Positions 53,486 to 62,056 of a DNA stretch of 64,000 nucleotides are shown one piece after another. The notes under the pieces are model-generated. The model worked only from the letters and a program-made list of their open reading frames with translations, was not told the DNA's origin and did no database searches. The translations under genes and the position numbers were made by a program. Source of the DNA: Kutzneria sp. 744 (lineage in GTDB: Bacteria > Actinomycetota > Actinomycetes > Mycobacteriales > Pseudonocardiaceae). The stretch is from contig NZ_KK037166.1 in NCBI RefSeq assembly GCF_000568255.1, forward strand, positions 1,655,015 to 1,719,014, read 5' to 3'. The first letter of the stretch is position 1. Each line of letters opens with the position of its first letter.

Positions 53486-54430
53486 ATGCCCGCCTCGACC
53501 ACCGACACCCTGACACAGTGGATCAACGACCACGCCCACCCGCTGACCACCGCCGATCCCGGCAGCGCGCTCACTGATCTGTCACCTTTGCGGGTGATGG
53601 TCGGTGACGCGAGCCTGGCCGTCCTCGGTGTCTCGCTCCGCGACACGCATGAGCTCGCGGGCGTCTCCCACCGGATACTGAGGTTTCTCGTCGAGGAGCT
53701 GGGCTTCCGGTCGCTGGCGATCGAAGGCGACGACGCGACGAGCGCCCTGCTCGACGAGTACGTGGTCACGGGCACCCGTGATCCAGGAGCGTTACTGGCC
53801 AACGCGCGGCCGTTCTTGCGGACCGGGGAGCTGCTCGATGCCGTCAACTGGGTTCGTCGACACAATCAGCGGCATCCGGCCGACGCGGTCCGCATCGTCC
53901 ACCCGGCCGGCGGGCGAGCTGTGTCCACACAGGACAGTCTTGCGGACATCGAGCGGCTGCTGGCCGAGAACGTCATCCGGTGGCACGAGCAGACCGGGCA
54001 CAAGATCGTCTACTGGGGCGGCATCGGGCATACCGCCAACAGCCGTACCCGCACCGTCTCACCATCGACGCCGCCGGCCGTCCATCGAAGCGCCGGCAGC
54101 TACCTCCGGGAATCCTTCGGATCCGGTCACCTCTCCGTCGGCCTGACCTTCCACCACGGCTCGACGTCGTACGACATTCCCGCGCCACCGGCCGAGTTCG
54201 CCGAGACCACGCTCGGCGCCGCCGGCCTGGACGCCTTTCTGCTGGATCTGCGTGACCCGGGCCCGGCCGAGGTTCGAACCTGGCTCGACCGCCCGACCAT
54301 GACCCGGCTGATCGGCCCGAGCTACGACCCCGACGACAACGCCGCCTACCACCTGTCCGGCGGCTCGCTCGCCGAGTGGTTCGACGTCATCGTGCACTGG
54401 CGCGAGGTCACGCCCGCCCGCTACCGGTGA
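53486..54430 (+). CDS. erythromycin esterase-like protein
   Basis: Protein of 314 residues related to the erythromycin esterase/succinoglycan-biosynthesis superfamily. HELAGVSHRILRFLVEELGFRSLAIEGD matches the conserved region after the first active-site His, and VYWGGIGHTANSR is the second His block. The normal GE(A/S)THGxxE motif is altered to GVSLRDTHELAG: His and Glu are kept but the preceding Glu is not. Many relatives have unknown substrates. It lies between direct repeats and has its own MerR-type promoter, so it looks like a discrete cassette. Confidence 0.78.
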   Translation: MPASTTDTLTQWINDHAHPLTTADPGSALTDLSPLRVMVGDASLAVLGVSLRDTHELAGVSHRILRFLVEELGFRSLAIEGDDATSALLDEYVVTGTRDPGALLANARPFLRTGELLDAVNWVRRHNQRHPADAVRIVHPAGGRAVSTQDSLADIERLLAENVIRWHEQTGHKIVYWGGIGHTANSRTRTVSPSTPPAVHRSAGSYLRESFGSGHLSVGLTFHHGSTSYDIPAPPAEFAETTLGAAGLDAFLLDLRDPGPAEVRTWLDRPTMTRLIGPSYDPDDNAAYHLSGGSLAEWFDVIVHWREVTPARYR

Positions 54431-54497
54431 TGGTCATCCGGTAGCGAACAGGCTTGCCGCTTCCACCCCGTTCACGCCAGCGTGGACGGGGTGGAAG
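54424..54497 (+). repeat. direct repeat copy 2 with hairpin overlapping the next start
   Basis: The 23 bp at 54424-54446 duplicate the ATPase 3' end. A hairpin follows: 17-bp stem, one G-U pair, tetraloop, 54460-54497. The right arm contains both candidate GTG starts of the methyltransferase gene. Confidence 0.78.
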
Positions 54498-55129
54498 CTG
54501 CCTACGACGAGATCGCTGACTGGTACGAGCAGGACTTCGAGCCGCTGCCCGGGTTGTACCGGCAGCTCGGGGAGCTGCTGGGCGCGGGTGACGGCGTGTG
54601 CCTTGAGGTGGGCTGCGGGACCGGGGCGCATGCGGAGACGGTGAGGGGCCTCGGCTGGACGCCGGTCGGCATCGACCTGTCGACCGGCATGCTGGGGTAC
54701 GCCATTGAGCGGCTGCCGGTGGCGAGGGCGAATGCCGAGCGCCTGCCGTTCGCGGACGACTCGGTGCCGGCGGTGGTCTCGGTCATGGTGCACACGGACA
54801 TGCCGGCCTATCCGAAGGTGCTGCGGGAGGTGCGCCGGGTTCTGCGGCCGGGTGGGGTTTTTGTCCACGTCGGGGTGCATCCCTGTTTCTGCGGGCACTT
54901 CGCCGACCGGTCGGATCCGGACAGCATCGTGATCACGCCGGGCTATCACGACGGCAGCTGGACGAAGAAGTCGTGGACGGACAAGGGGGTGCGCAACCGG
55001 GTGGGGGCGAAGCATTATCCGCTGCACGAGCTCCTGAACGCGGTGACGGACGCGGGGTTGCGAATGGAGCGCTTCGGCGAGGGCGGCGAGGCGGCCCCGA
55101 TCACGTTCTCGGTGCGGGCGCGCAAGTGA
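54482..55129 (+). CDS. class I SAM-dependent methyltransferase (UbiE-like)
   Basis: Methyltransferase of 215 residues with motif I LEVGCGTGAHAETV, acidic GIDLSTGM loop, RLPFADDSVPAVVSV and the post-loop RRVLRPGGVFVHVG. Substrate unknown. GTG at 54482 or 54491 may start translation; both are buried in the right arm of a hairpin duplicated from the ABC operon terminator. The N-terminus is therefore uncertain and expression could be dampened by the structure. Confidence 0.82.
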   Translation: MDGVEAAYDEIADWYEQDFEPLPGLYRQLGELLGAGDGVCLEVGCGTGAHAETVRGLGWTPVGIDLSTGMLGYAIERLPVARANAERLPFADDSVPAVVSVMVHTDMPAYPKVLREVRRVLRPGGVFVHVGVHPCFCGHFADRSDPDSIVITPGYHDGSWTKKSWTDKGVRNRVGAKHYPLHELLNAVTDAGLRMERFGEGGEAAPITFSVRARK

Positions 55130-55189
55130 GCTTTCCCTTGTGGACAGCGTCGTCCGCATCGTCCACACCGATCGGGGTAGCGTGGCGGG

Positions 55190-56035
55190 ATGGATCTCAA
55201 GGGCCTGGTCGCCGTGGTCACCGGCGCGAGCCGGGGCGTGGGCAAGGGCATCGCCATCGAGCTGGGCGCGGCCGGCGCGACGGTGTACGTGACGGGCCGC
55301 AGCACCAAGCCGGGCCGGCTGCCGGGCACGATCGGCGACACGGCCGACGAGGTGACGCAGGCCGGCGGCACGGGCATCGCGGTGGCCTGCGACCACCGGG
55401 ACGACCAGCAGATCGCGGCCCTGTTCGCCCGGGTCGCCGACGAGCAGTCGGGGCTGGACATCCTGGTCAACAACGTCTTCTCGGCGCCGGACATGGCGCC
55501 GACGATGGGCCACTCGTTCTGGGACCTGCCGGTCGGCGTGTGGGACCAGATCGTCGGCCTCGGCACCCGCGCGCACTACGTGGCGGCGGTGCACGCCGTG
55601 CCGCTGATGCCGGCCGGCAGTGTGATCGCCAACCTGTCGTCGCCGGGCGCGGCCGTGTACCAGAACAACGTGGCCTACGGCGTGGGCAAGGCCGCCACCG
55701 ACAAGATGTCCTCGGACATGGCCGTCGAACTGAAGGACCGTGGCGTGTCGGTGTTCTCGATCTGGCCGGGCCTGGTCCGCACCGAGTTCCTGCTCGCCGC
55801 CGCCCGCACCACCGCCGACGGCCGCAAGGTGCTGGACTTCCCGGACGGCCGGATGTTCGAGGTGGGGCAGGCCGAGACGCCGCGTTTCATCGGCCGCGGC
55901 ATCGTCGGCCTGGCCACCGACCCGACCCGGCTCGACCGGTCCGGCGGCATCGAGACGACCGCCGGACTGGCCGTGCGCTACGGGTTCACCGACGTGGACG
56001 GCGCGACGCCGCCGCTGTCGGCCCAGATCGGCTGA
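55190..56035 (+). CDS. SDR family oxidoreductase
   Basis: SDR of 281 residues with TGASRGVGKG, a less common LVNNVF instead of NNAG, and YGVGK supplying Tyr and Lys. A long C-terminal region (RTTADGRKVLDFPDGRMFEVGQAE) resembles the DHRS1-type SDRs. Stands alone between the methyltransferase and the surface-protein gene. Substrate unknown. Confidence 0.85.
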   Translation: MDLKGLVAVVTGASRGVGKGIAIELGAAGATVYVTGRSTKPGRLPGTIGDTADEVTQAGGTGIAVACDHRDDQQIAALFARVADEQSGLDILVNNVFSAPDMAPTMGHSFWDLPVGVWDQIVGLGTRAHYVAAVHAVPLMPAGSVIANLSSPGAAVYQNNVAYGVGKAATDKMSSDMAVELKDRGVSVFSIWPGLVRTEFLLAAARTTADGRKVLDFPDGRMFEVGQAETPRFIGRGIVGLATDPTRLDRSGGIETTAGLAVRYGFTDVDGATPPLSAQIG

Positions 56036-56932
56036 TCAGCGCCGCCGGACCAGCAGGCTCGGGATCGTCAGCAGCGACAGTCCGGCGAGCATCAGGACCA
56101 GGGCCAGGACGATCAGCCAGCCGCCGTTGAAGCCCGTGTAGGCCAGCGCCTGGCCGCCGGTGTCGATCGGCGGGACGTCGACCGGCACGACCGGGGCGGC
56201 GGTCGTGGTGGGCGGCAGCGTCGTGCCGGTGGGAACCATCGTGGTCGTGGTGGTCCCGGTGGTGGTCATCGGCACGGTGGTAGTCGTCGTGGTCGGGCAC
56301 GGCGTCGTCGTGGTGGTGACCGGCGGCTTCTTGGTCGTGGTGGTCGTGCTCGGCGGCATGGTGGTGGTAGTGGTCGTCGTCGGCACGGTCGTGCTCGTGG
56401 TGGTCGTGGTCGGCACAGTGGTGGTCGTCGTGGTCGTGGACGTCGTCGTGGTCGTCGTCGGCACAGTGGTGGTCGTGGTGGTGGTCGGGACCGTCGTGGT
56501 GGTCGTCGGCGGCGGAGTGGTCGTGGTCTCGGTGCCGCACACCAACCAGTGGCTGAGCGTCGCGGGCATGCCGCTGTTGCCGGCCAGGGGCGGGTGCAGG
56601 GCGGTCCACGGCAGCGCTCCGAGCGAGCCGGGCAGGTACACGTTGTAGGCCGGCGCGCCCTTGACGACGACGCCGGTCACGGTGGTGCCGGCGGGCACGG
56701 CGGTGATGGTGATGTAGGTGTTGGAGACGACGGTGGCAGTCACGCTGATGATCCCGCCGGCGAGGCCGGCGGCGGCGCAGGTGGTGACGTTCCCGGCGTG
56801 CACGACGGCACGGGGGTCGCCGGACTGGGGCGGCGTCGGGGGCGCGCCGAAGGCGGCCCCGGCGAAGGACAGCGCCACACCGCCGGCGATCAGCGCGGCG
56901 GCGAGTGAGAAGCGGATGACCGACCTGGCCAT
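56036..56932 (-). CDS. Thr-rich cell-surface protein with LAxTG sorting signal
   Basis: Exported protein of 298 residues. A signal peptide (ending near AAFGA) leads into a small beta-type domain with two Cys (TTCAAAGL, LVCGTE). A long Thr/Pro stalk spans about residues 135-250. The C-terminus has LAYTG, a hydrophobic helix (WLIVLALVLMLAGLSLL) and RRR. LAxTG is the class E sortase signal of high-GC actinobacteria, so the protein is predicted to be linked to peptidoglycan. The stalk tract is prone to repeat-length variation. Ligand unknown. Confidence 0.82.
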   Translation of the reverse strand: MARSVIRFSLAAALIAGGVALSFAGAAFGAPPTPPQSGDPRAVVHAGNVTTCAAAGLAGGIISVTATVVSNTYITITAVPAGTTVTGVVVKGAPAYNVYLPGSLGALPWTALHPPLAGNSGMPATLSHWLVCGTETTTTPPPTTTTTVPTTTTTTTVPTTTTTTSTTTTTTTVPTTTTTSTTVPTTTTTTTMPPSTTTTTKKPPVTTTTTPCPTTTTTTVPMTTTGTTTTTMVPTGTTLPPTTTAAPVVPVDVPPIDTGGQALAYTGFNGGWLIVLALVLMLAGLSLLTIPSLLVRRR

Positions 56933-57044
56933 GGCAGCCTCCAGCGGCGGCGAAGTGGAGTTCCACTCGGAGAATGCGCCGCTGCGACCACAATGGACAG
57001 TTTCGTTGCCGCTTCGTTAGGCCGAATGCCGGTGCGTGACCGGC

Positions 57045-57899
57045 TCACCCCGCACCGTAGACGGGCTCGGGCGGCACGGACTTGTCGAGCAGTGCTCGCA
57101 CGGCGGGGCCGACTTCGTCGACAGGCCAACGTTCTTCACGTTCCACGGTGGGCCCGCGACGCCAGCCGTCGGCCAGGCAGATGCGGCCGCCGTCGACCTC
57201 GAAGACGCGGCCGGTGACGTCGCCGGCGTCCTCACTTCCCAGCCACACCACCAAAGGCGACACGTTCTCCGGGGCCATGGCGTCGAAACCGTCGACAGGC
57301 GCGGCCATCTGGGCGGCGAAGGTGTCGGCGGTCATGCGGGTCCGTGCCGCGGGGGCGATCGCGTTGACGGTGACGCCGTAGCGATCGAGCTCGGCCGCGG
57401 CGACGAAGGTCAGGCCGAGGATGCCGGCCTTGGCGGCCGAGTAGTTGCCTTGGCCGACACTGCCGAGCAGTCCTGCCCCTGACGTCGTGTTGATCACGCG
57501 TGCCGTTACCGGATGCCCGGCCTTGTGCTGCTGACGCCAGTAGGCCGAGGCGTGCCGCAGGGGCGCGAAGTGGCCCTTCATGTGCACGCGGACCACATCG
57601 TCCCATTCGGACTCGCCGAGGTTGACCAGCATGCGGTCCCGGACGAAACCGGCGTTGTTGACCAACACGTCCAAGCGCCCGAAGGTGTCCAGGGCGGTGT
57701 CGACCAGGCGGGCGGCGCCGTCCCAGTCGGCGACGTCGTCCCGGTTGGCCACGGCCTGCGCGCCGATTTCGGCCACCACGGCGGAGGCCGCGTCATCGAG
57801 GTCGTTGACGACCACCGAGTAGCCGGCGGCGGCGAAGGCGAGGGCGTGGGCGCGGCCCAGACCGCGCCCGGCCCCGGTGACGATGGCTACGCGACTCAT
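57045..57899 (-). CDS. SDR of the HIP-degradation cluster (Rv3548c-like)
   Basis: SDR of 284 residues: TGAGRGLGRAHAL, NNAGFVRDR, the SAYWRQQHKAG insert and catalytic YSAAK, resembling the dehydrogenase half of multifunctional beta-oxidation enzymes. ATG at 57899 overlaps the stop of the other SDR (ATGA). Position and type match Rv3548c in the KstR2 regulon. Probably acts on a CoA thioester of the last two steroid rings; the exact step is not established. Confidence 0.85.
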   Translation of the reverse strand: MSRVAIVTGAGRGLGRAHALAFAAAGYSVVVNDLDDAASAVVAEIGAQAVANRDDVADWDGAARLVDTALDTFGRLDVLVNNAGFVRDRMLVNLGESEWDDVVRVHMKGHFAPLRHASAYWRQQHKAGHPVTARVINTTSGAGLLGSVGQGNYSAAKAGILGLTFVAAAELDRYGVTVNAIAPAARTRMTADTFAAQMAAPVDGFDAMAPENVSPLVVWLGSEDAGDVTGRVFEVDGGRICLADGWRRGPTVEREERWPVDEVGPAVRALLDKSVPPEPVYGAG

Positions 57900-58654
57900 C
57901 GTGCTCCCTGATCCGATTGGGCCGTATAGAAGGCGGGCCATTCCCCGCCGCCGTGCACGAGCAGGGTCGCGCCCGACACGTACGAAGCGAGCGGCGAGGC
58001 GAGGAACAGCGCGCAGTGGCCGACGTCCTCGGGCTCGGCCAGCCGCCCCAGCGGCACGGTCTTGGCCACCGCCGCCAGGTCCGGGAAGTGCAGGTCGGAC
58101 AGCTCGGTGCGCACGGGCCCCACCGCCAGGGCGTTGACCCGCACCTTGGGCGCCCACTCCACGGCCAGGCTGCCGGTCAGGCTGTCCAACCCGGCCTTGG
58201 CCGCCCCGTATCCGGCGGTGCCGGGCGACGGCCGCCGCCCGCTGACGCTGCTGACCATGACGATCGCGCCGCCGCCGGGCTGTTCCTGCATCACCCGGTT
58301 GACCTCCTGCGAGACCAGCAGCGGCGCCAGCAGGTTGAGCTCGACGACCTTGGCGTGGAAGCGCGGCGACGCCTCGGAGACCGGCACCGACGGCGCCCCG
58401 CCGGCGTTGTTGACCAGGACGTCCAGTCGCCCGTACCGATCGACGATGCCGGCGACGAGCGCCGCCACTTCGGCCGGTTCGCGCACGTCACAGGCCACGA
58501 AGTCGGGATCGGGGACGTCCGGCGGGCGGCGGGCGCAGGTGATGACGGTGGCGCCGGCGTCACGGAAAACCCGCGTGATCCCGGCCCCTACTCCCCTGGT
58601 GCCGCCGGTCACGAGAGCCACACGGTCGCCCATGGCCTCATCGATCAGTCTCAT
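57896..58654 (-). CDS. SDR of the HIP-degradation cluster (Rv3549c-like)
   Basis: SDR of 252 residues with TGGTRGVGAG, NNAGG, SSVSG and YGAAK. ATG at 58654 has GGAAG 5 bp upstream. It is divergent from echA20 across a 68-bp gap holding a KstR2-like inverted repeat, the same arrangement as Rv3549c/Rv3550. Likely a ring-side-chain or ring hydroxyl dehydrogenase. Confidence 0.85.
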   Translation of the reverse strand: MRLIDEAMGDRVALVTGGTRGVGAGITRVFRDAGATVITCARRPPDVPDPDFVACDVREPAEVAALVAGIVDRYGRLDVLVNNAGGAPSVPVSEASPRFHAKVVELNLLAPLLVSQEVNRVMQEQPGGGAIVMVSSVSGRRPSPGTAGYGAAKAGLDSLTGSLAVEWAPKVRVNALAVGPVRTELSDLHFPDLAAVAKTVPLGRLAEPEDVGHCALFLASPLASYVSGATLLVHGGGEWPAFYTAQSDQGAR

Positions 58655-58689
58655 CGGCACTTCCAAGGTCAGCGGATGCCTGTTAACGT

Positions 58690-58710
58690 ACCAAGCAACC
58701 GCTAGGTTGG
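58690..58710. promoter_or_regulatory. KstR2-like inverted repeat
   Basis: ACCAAGC and GCTAGGT are separated by 4 bp; the known KstR2 site joins ACCAAGC-type and GCTTGGT-type halves directly. An overlapping dyad CAACC-N4-GGTTG is also present. Location between divergent HIP genes supports an operator, but spacing is atypical. Confidence 0.5.
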
Positions 58711-58722
58711 GAAGGAGTGCCG

Positions 58723-59463
58723 ATGGGCATCTCCAGCAGCCACACCGGATCCGGCGTCACGGTGATCACGATCGACTATCCCCCGGTGAACGCCGTCCCG
58801 GTGAAGGGCTGGTTCGACCTGGCCGACCAGCTGGTCGCCGCCGGACGACGGCCGGAAACCCACGTCGTGGTGCTGCGCGCCGAGGGCCGCGGCTTCAACG
58901 CGGGCGTGGACATCAAGGAGATCCAGGCCACCGAGGGCTTCGACGCGCTGATCGGCGCCAACCGCGGCTGCGCGGCGGCGTTCTCCGCGGTCTACGACTG
59001 CGAGGTGCCGGTCATCGCCGCGGTCAACGGCTTCTGCCTCGGCGGCGGCATCGGACTGGTCGGCAACGCGGACATCGTCGTCGCCGCAACGGATGCCACT
59101 TTCGGACTGCCCGAAGTGGACAGAGGGGCGCTGGGCGCGGCCACCCACCTGGCCCGGCTGGTGCCGCCACATCTGATGCGGACCCTGTACTACACGGCAA
59201 GGCGGATCTCGGCGGAACAGCTGCACCACCACGGTTCCGTGTACGAGGTGGTGTCGCCGGACAAGCTCGACGCGGCGGCGATGGCGCTGGCCGAGGAGAT
59301 CGCCGCCAAGGACACCCGGGTGATCCGCTGCGCCAAGGAGGCGCTCAACGGCATCGACCCGCAGCACGTGCACCGCAGCTACCGCTACGAGCAGGGCTTC
59401 ACCTTCGAGCTGAACCTGTCCGGTGTTTCCGACGAGGCGCGTCGGGCCTTCCTGGAGGGATGA
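58723..59463 (+). CDS. echA20: EchA20-like steroid ring hydrolase (crotonase family)
   Basis: Crotonase-fold protein of 246 residues. In M. tuberculosis EchA20 opens one of the last two steroid rings of the HIEC-CoA intermediate. Oxyanion-hole segments GRGFNAGVDIKEI and CLGGGIGLVGNADI are present, with GLPEVDRGALG at the active site. ATG at 58723 has GGAAGGAG 5 bp upstream. First gene of the echA20-ipdA-ipdB-ipdC operon. Confidence 0.9.
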   Translation: MGISSSHTGSGVTVITIDYPPVNAVPVKGWFDLADQLVAAGRRPETHVVVLRAEGRGFNAGVDIKEIQATEGFDALIGANRGCAAAFSAVYDCEVPVIAAVNGFCLGGGIGLVGNADIVVAATDATFGLPEVDRGALGAATHLARLVPPHLMRTLYYTARRISAEQLHHHGSVYEVVSPDKLDAAAMALAEEIAAKDTRVIRCAKEALNGIDPQHVHRSYRYEQGFTFELNLSGVSDEARRAFLEG

Positions 59464-59464
59464 C

Positions 59465-60310
59465 ATGCGGGACAAGCGGATGAGCGCGGCCGAGGTGGCC
59501 GCCGAGCTGTCCGACGGGATGACCGTCGGCATCGGCGGCTGGGGCTCGCGGCGCAAACCGATGGCCCTGGTGCGGGCCATTCTCGACTCGCCGGTGCGCG
59601 ACCTGACCGTGGTCTCCTACGGCGGCCCGGACGTCGGCCTGCTGTGCGCCGCCGGCAAGGTCCGCCGCCTGGTGTTCGGTTTCGTCTCCCTGGACAGCAT
59701 CGCCTACGACCCGTGGTTCCAGCGGGTGCGCCAGCAGGGCGGCATCGAGGTCAGCGAGTACGACGAGGGCATGTTCTACAGCGGACTGCTCGCCGCGTCC
59801 CACCGGCTGCCGTTCCTGCCCATCCGCGCCGGCCTCGGCTCGGACGTCATGCGGGTCAACCCTGAGCTGAAGACCGTGCGATCCCCTTACGACGACGAGG
59901 AACTGGTCGCCATGCCGGCGCTGAACCTCGACGTGGCGCTGGTCCACCTCAACCGGGCCGACCGGCACGGCAACGGCCAGTACCTCGGCCCCGACCCGTA
60001 CTTCGACGACCTGTTCTGCCTCGCGGCCAAGCGCCGTTTCCTGTCGTGCGAACGGATCGTGGACACCTCCGAGCTGGACGGGCCGCCGCAGTCGCTGCTG
60101 ACCAACCGGATGATGGTCGACGGCGTGGTGGAGACGCCCAACGGCGCGCACTTCACCTCCTGCGTGCCCGACTACGGCCGTGACGAGAAGTTCCAGCGCC
60201 ACTACGCCAAATCCGCCGCCGACGAGGAACTCTGGCCGTCCTTCGTGGACCAGTTCCTGTCACGGGGCGAGACCGGATACCAACTCGCCGTGCAGGGGTT
60301 GTCGTCATGA
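59465..60310 (+). CDS. ipdA: IpdA, alpha subunit of COCHEA-CoA ring hydrolase
   Basis: Class I CoA-transferase-fold protein of 281 residues. With IpdB it forms the enzyme that opens the final steroid ring by a hydrolytic retro-Claisen step rather than CoA transfer. N-terminal DGMTVGIGGWGSRRKPMAL and downstream VHLNRADRHGNGQYLGPDPY are family-typical. ATG at 59465 lies one base after the echA20 stop with GGAGGG upstream. The ipdB start overlaps its stop. Confidence 0.92.
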   Translation: MRDKRMSAAEVAAELSDGMTVGIGGWGSRRKPMALVRAILDSPVRDLTVVSYGGPDVGLLCAAGKVRRLVFGFVSLDSIAYDPWFQRVRQQGGIEVSEYDEGMFYSGLLAASHRLPFLPIRAGLGSDVMRVNPELKTVRSPYDDEELVAMPALNLDVALVHLNRADRHGNGQYLGPDPYFDDLFCLAAKRRFLSCERIVDTSELDGPPQSLLTNRMMVDGVVETPNGAHFTSCVPDYGRDEKFQRHYAKSAADEELWPSFVDQFLSRGETGYQLAVQGLSS

Positions 60311-60981
60311 GCCGCATCGACGTGTGCGTGGCCGCCTGCGCCGATCTGTTCCTCGGCGCAGGCGAGATCCTGGCCAGCCCCATGGGGTTGATCCCCCAGC
60401 TGGGCGCGAAGCTGGCCCGCCTCACGGCCGAGCCGGACCTGCTGATGTCCGATGGCGAGGCATACCTGTTGGGGGAGAACGGGATTGAGGGCTGGCTGCC
60501 CTACCGCAAGGTGTTCGACGTGGTCGCCGGCGGCCGCCGGCACGTGGTGATGGGCGCCAACCAGCTGGACCGCTTCGGCAACCAGAACATCTCGTGCATC
60601 GGCGACCACGACAAGCCGACCCGGCAGCTGCTGGGCTTCCGCGGGGCACCGGGCAACACCGTCAACCACCGCACCAGCTACTGGGTTCCCAAGCACAGCA
60701 AGCGAATCTTCGTGCCCCAGGTGGACGTGGTCAGCGGTGTCGGCCACGACCGCGGATTCCACCACGTGCACCGGGTGGTCACCAACCTGTGCGTGCTGGA
60801 CTTCGCCACCCCGGACGGCTCGATGCGGCTGGTGTCGACGCATCCCGGCGTGACGGTCGAGGAAGTCCTGGACAACACCGGCTTCCCGCTGCAAACCGAC
60901 CAGGTCGGCACGACCCGCGAGCCGTCGCCACAGGAGCTGGAGCTGATCGACAAGCTGGACCCGGATCATGCTCGAGACTGA
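60307..60981 (+). CDS. ipdB: IpdB, beta subunit of COCHEA-CoA ring hydrolase
   Basis: Partner of IpdA, 224 residues, somewhat shorter than the mycobacterial protein at its C-terminus. Conserved blocks: FLGAGEILASPMGLIPQLGA, GANQLDRFGNQNISCIG and HPGVTVEEVLDNTGF. The ATGA overlap with ipdA implies balanced synthesis. It ends 14 bp inside ipdC. Confidence 0.92.
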   Translation: MSRIDVCVAACADLFLGAGEILASPMGLIPQLGAKLARLTAEPDLLMSDGEAYLLGENGIEGWLPYRKVFDVVAGGRRHVVMGANQLDRFGNQNISCIGDHDKPTRQLLGFRGAPGNTVNHRTSYWVPKHSKRIFVPQVDVVSGVGHDRGFHHVHRVVTNLCVLDFATPDGSMRLVSTHPGVTVEEVLDNTGFPLQTDQVGTTREPSPQELELIDKLDPDHARD

Positions 60982-62056
60982 GCTCACGCGCCTCACGGGC
61001 GTGCGGCATCCGGTGGTGCAGACGGGCATGGGCTGGGTCGCCGGCCCACGCCTGGTGTCGGCCACGGCGAACGCGGGCGGCCTCGGCATCATCGCCTCGG
61101 CCACGATGACCCTCGAAGAGCTCGACCACGCGATCACGGAAACCCAGCGGCGAACCGAGAATCCGTTCGGCGTCAACCTCCGCTCGGACGCCTCCGACGC
61201 GACCGACCGGGTGGACCTGCTGATCAGGCACGGTGTCAAGGTGGCGTCCTTCGCGTTGGCCCCCAAGAAGGACCTGATCACGAAGCTGAAGGACCACGGC
61301 ATCGTGGTGATGCCGTCGATCGGCGCGGTCCGCCACGCCGAGAAGGTCGCCGCGTGGGGTGTCGACGCCGTCGTCGTGCAGGGCGGCGAGGGCGGCGGCC
61401 ACACCGGCGCGGTGGCGACGACGCTGCTGCTACCGAGCGTGGTCGACGCCGTGGACATCCCGGTCGTGGCAGCCGGCGGCTTCTACGACGGGCGCGGCCT
61501 GGCGGCGGCGCTGGCCTACGGCGCGGCCGGCATCGCCATGGGCACAAGGTTTCTACTGACCAGCGACAGTCCGGTGCCGGAGGAAGTCAAACGTCTCTAC
61601 CTGGCAGGGGGTCTGGACGGCACGGTCGTCACGACCAAGGTCGACGGCATGCCGCACCGGGTGCTGCGCACCGATCTCGTCAACCAGCTGGAACGGTCCG
61701 GCCGGTTCCGGTCGCTGCTCGGCGCGCTGGCCAATGCCCGCAAGTTCAAGGCGCTGACCGGCATGAGCCTCAAGACCATGATCGGCGACGGCCTGCGCAT
61801 GAAGCACGGCCGCGAGTTGAGCTGGTCTCAGGTGATCATGGCGGCCAACACGCCGATGCTGCTGCGGTCCGGGCTGGTGCAGGGCAACACCGACGCCGGC
61901 GTGTTGGCCGCCGGACAGGTGGTCGGCGTGCTGAGTGATCTGCCAAGCTGCGAGGAACTGATCACCGGCATCGTCGCGCAGGCGACCGCGGTGATCGACG
62001 GACTGGCCGGAGGACGACGATGGCAGAACAGCGGCGTGGCCGACGCATCGCCCTGA
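60968..62056 (+). CDS. ipdC: IpdC, FMN-dependent steroid-CoA oxidoreductase
   Basis: NMO-family TIM barrel of 362 residues. IpdC (Rv3553) oxidises 5-hydroxy-HIC-CoA before ring opening. FMN-phosphate motifs: VVQGGEGGGHTGAVATT and VVAAGGFYDGRGLAAALAYGAAG. ATG at 60968 overlaps ipdB by 14 bp. Distinct from the NMO-like protein at 30866, with which it shares the fold but little sequence outside motifs. Confidence 0.9.
   Translation: MLETELTRLTGVRHPVVQTGMGWVAGPRLVSATANAGGLGIIASATMTLEELDHAITETQRRTENPFGVNLRSDASDATDRVDLLIRHGVKVASFALAPKKDLITKLKDHGIVVMPSIGAVRHAEKVAAWGVDAVVVQGGEGGGHTGAVATTLLLPSVVDAVDIPVVAAGGFYDGRGLAAALAYGAAGIAMGTRFLLTSDSPVPEEVKRLYLAGGLDGTVVTTKVDGMPHRVLRTDLVNQLERSGRFRSLLGALANARKFKALTGMSLKTMIGDGLRMKHGRELSWSQVIMAANTPMLLRSGLVQGNTDAGVLAAGQVVGVLSDLPSCEELITGIVAQATAVIDGLAGGRRWQNSGVADASP

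Noticed and set aside
56160..56648. Val-rich plus-strand frame opposite the surface protein
   Set aside because: Simply the complement of Thr codons in the stalk.
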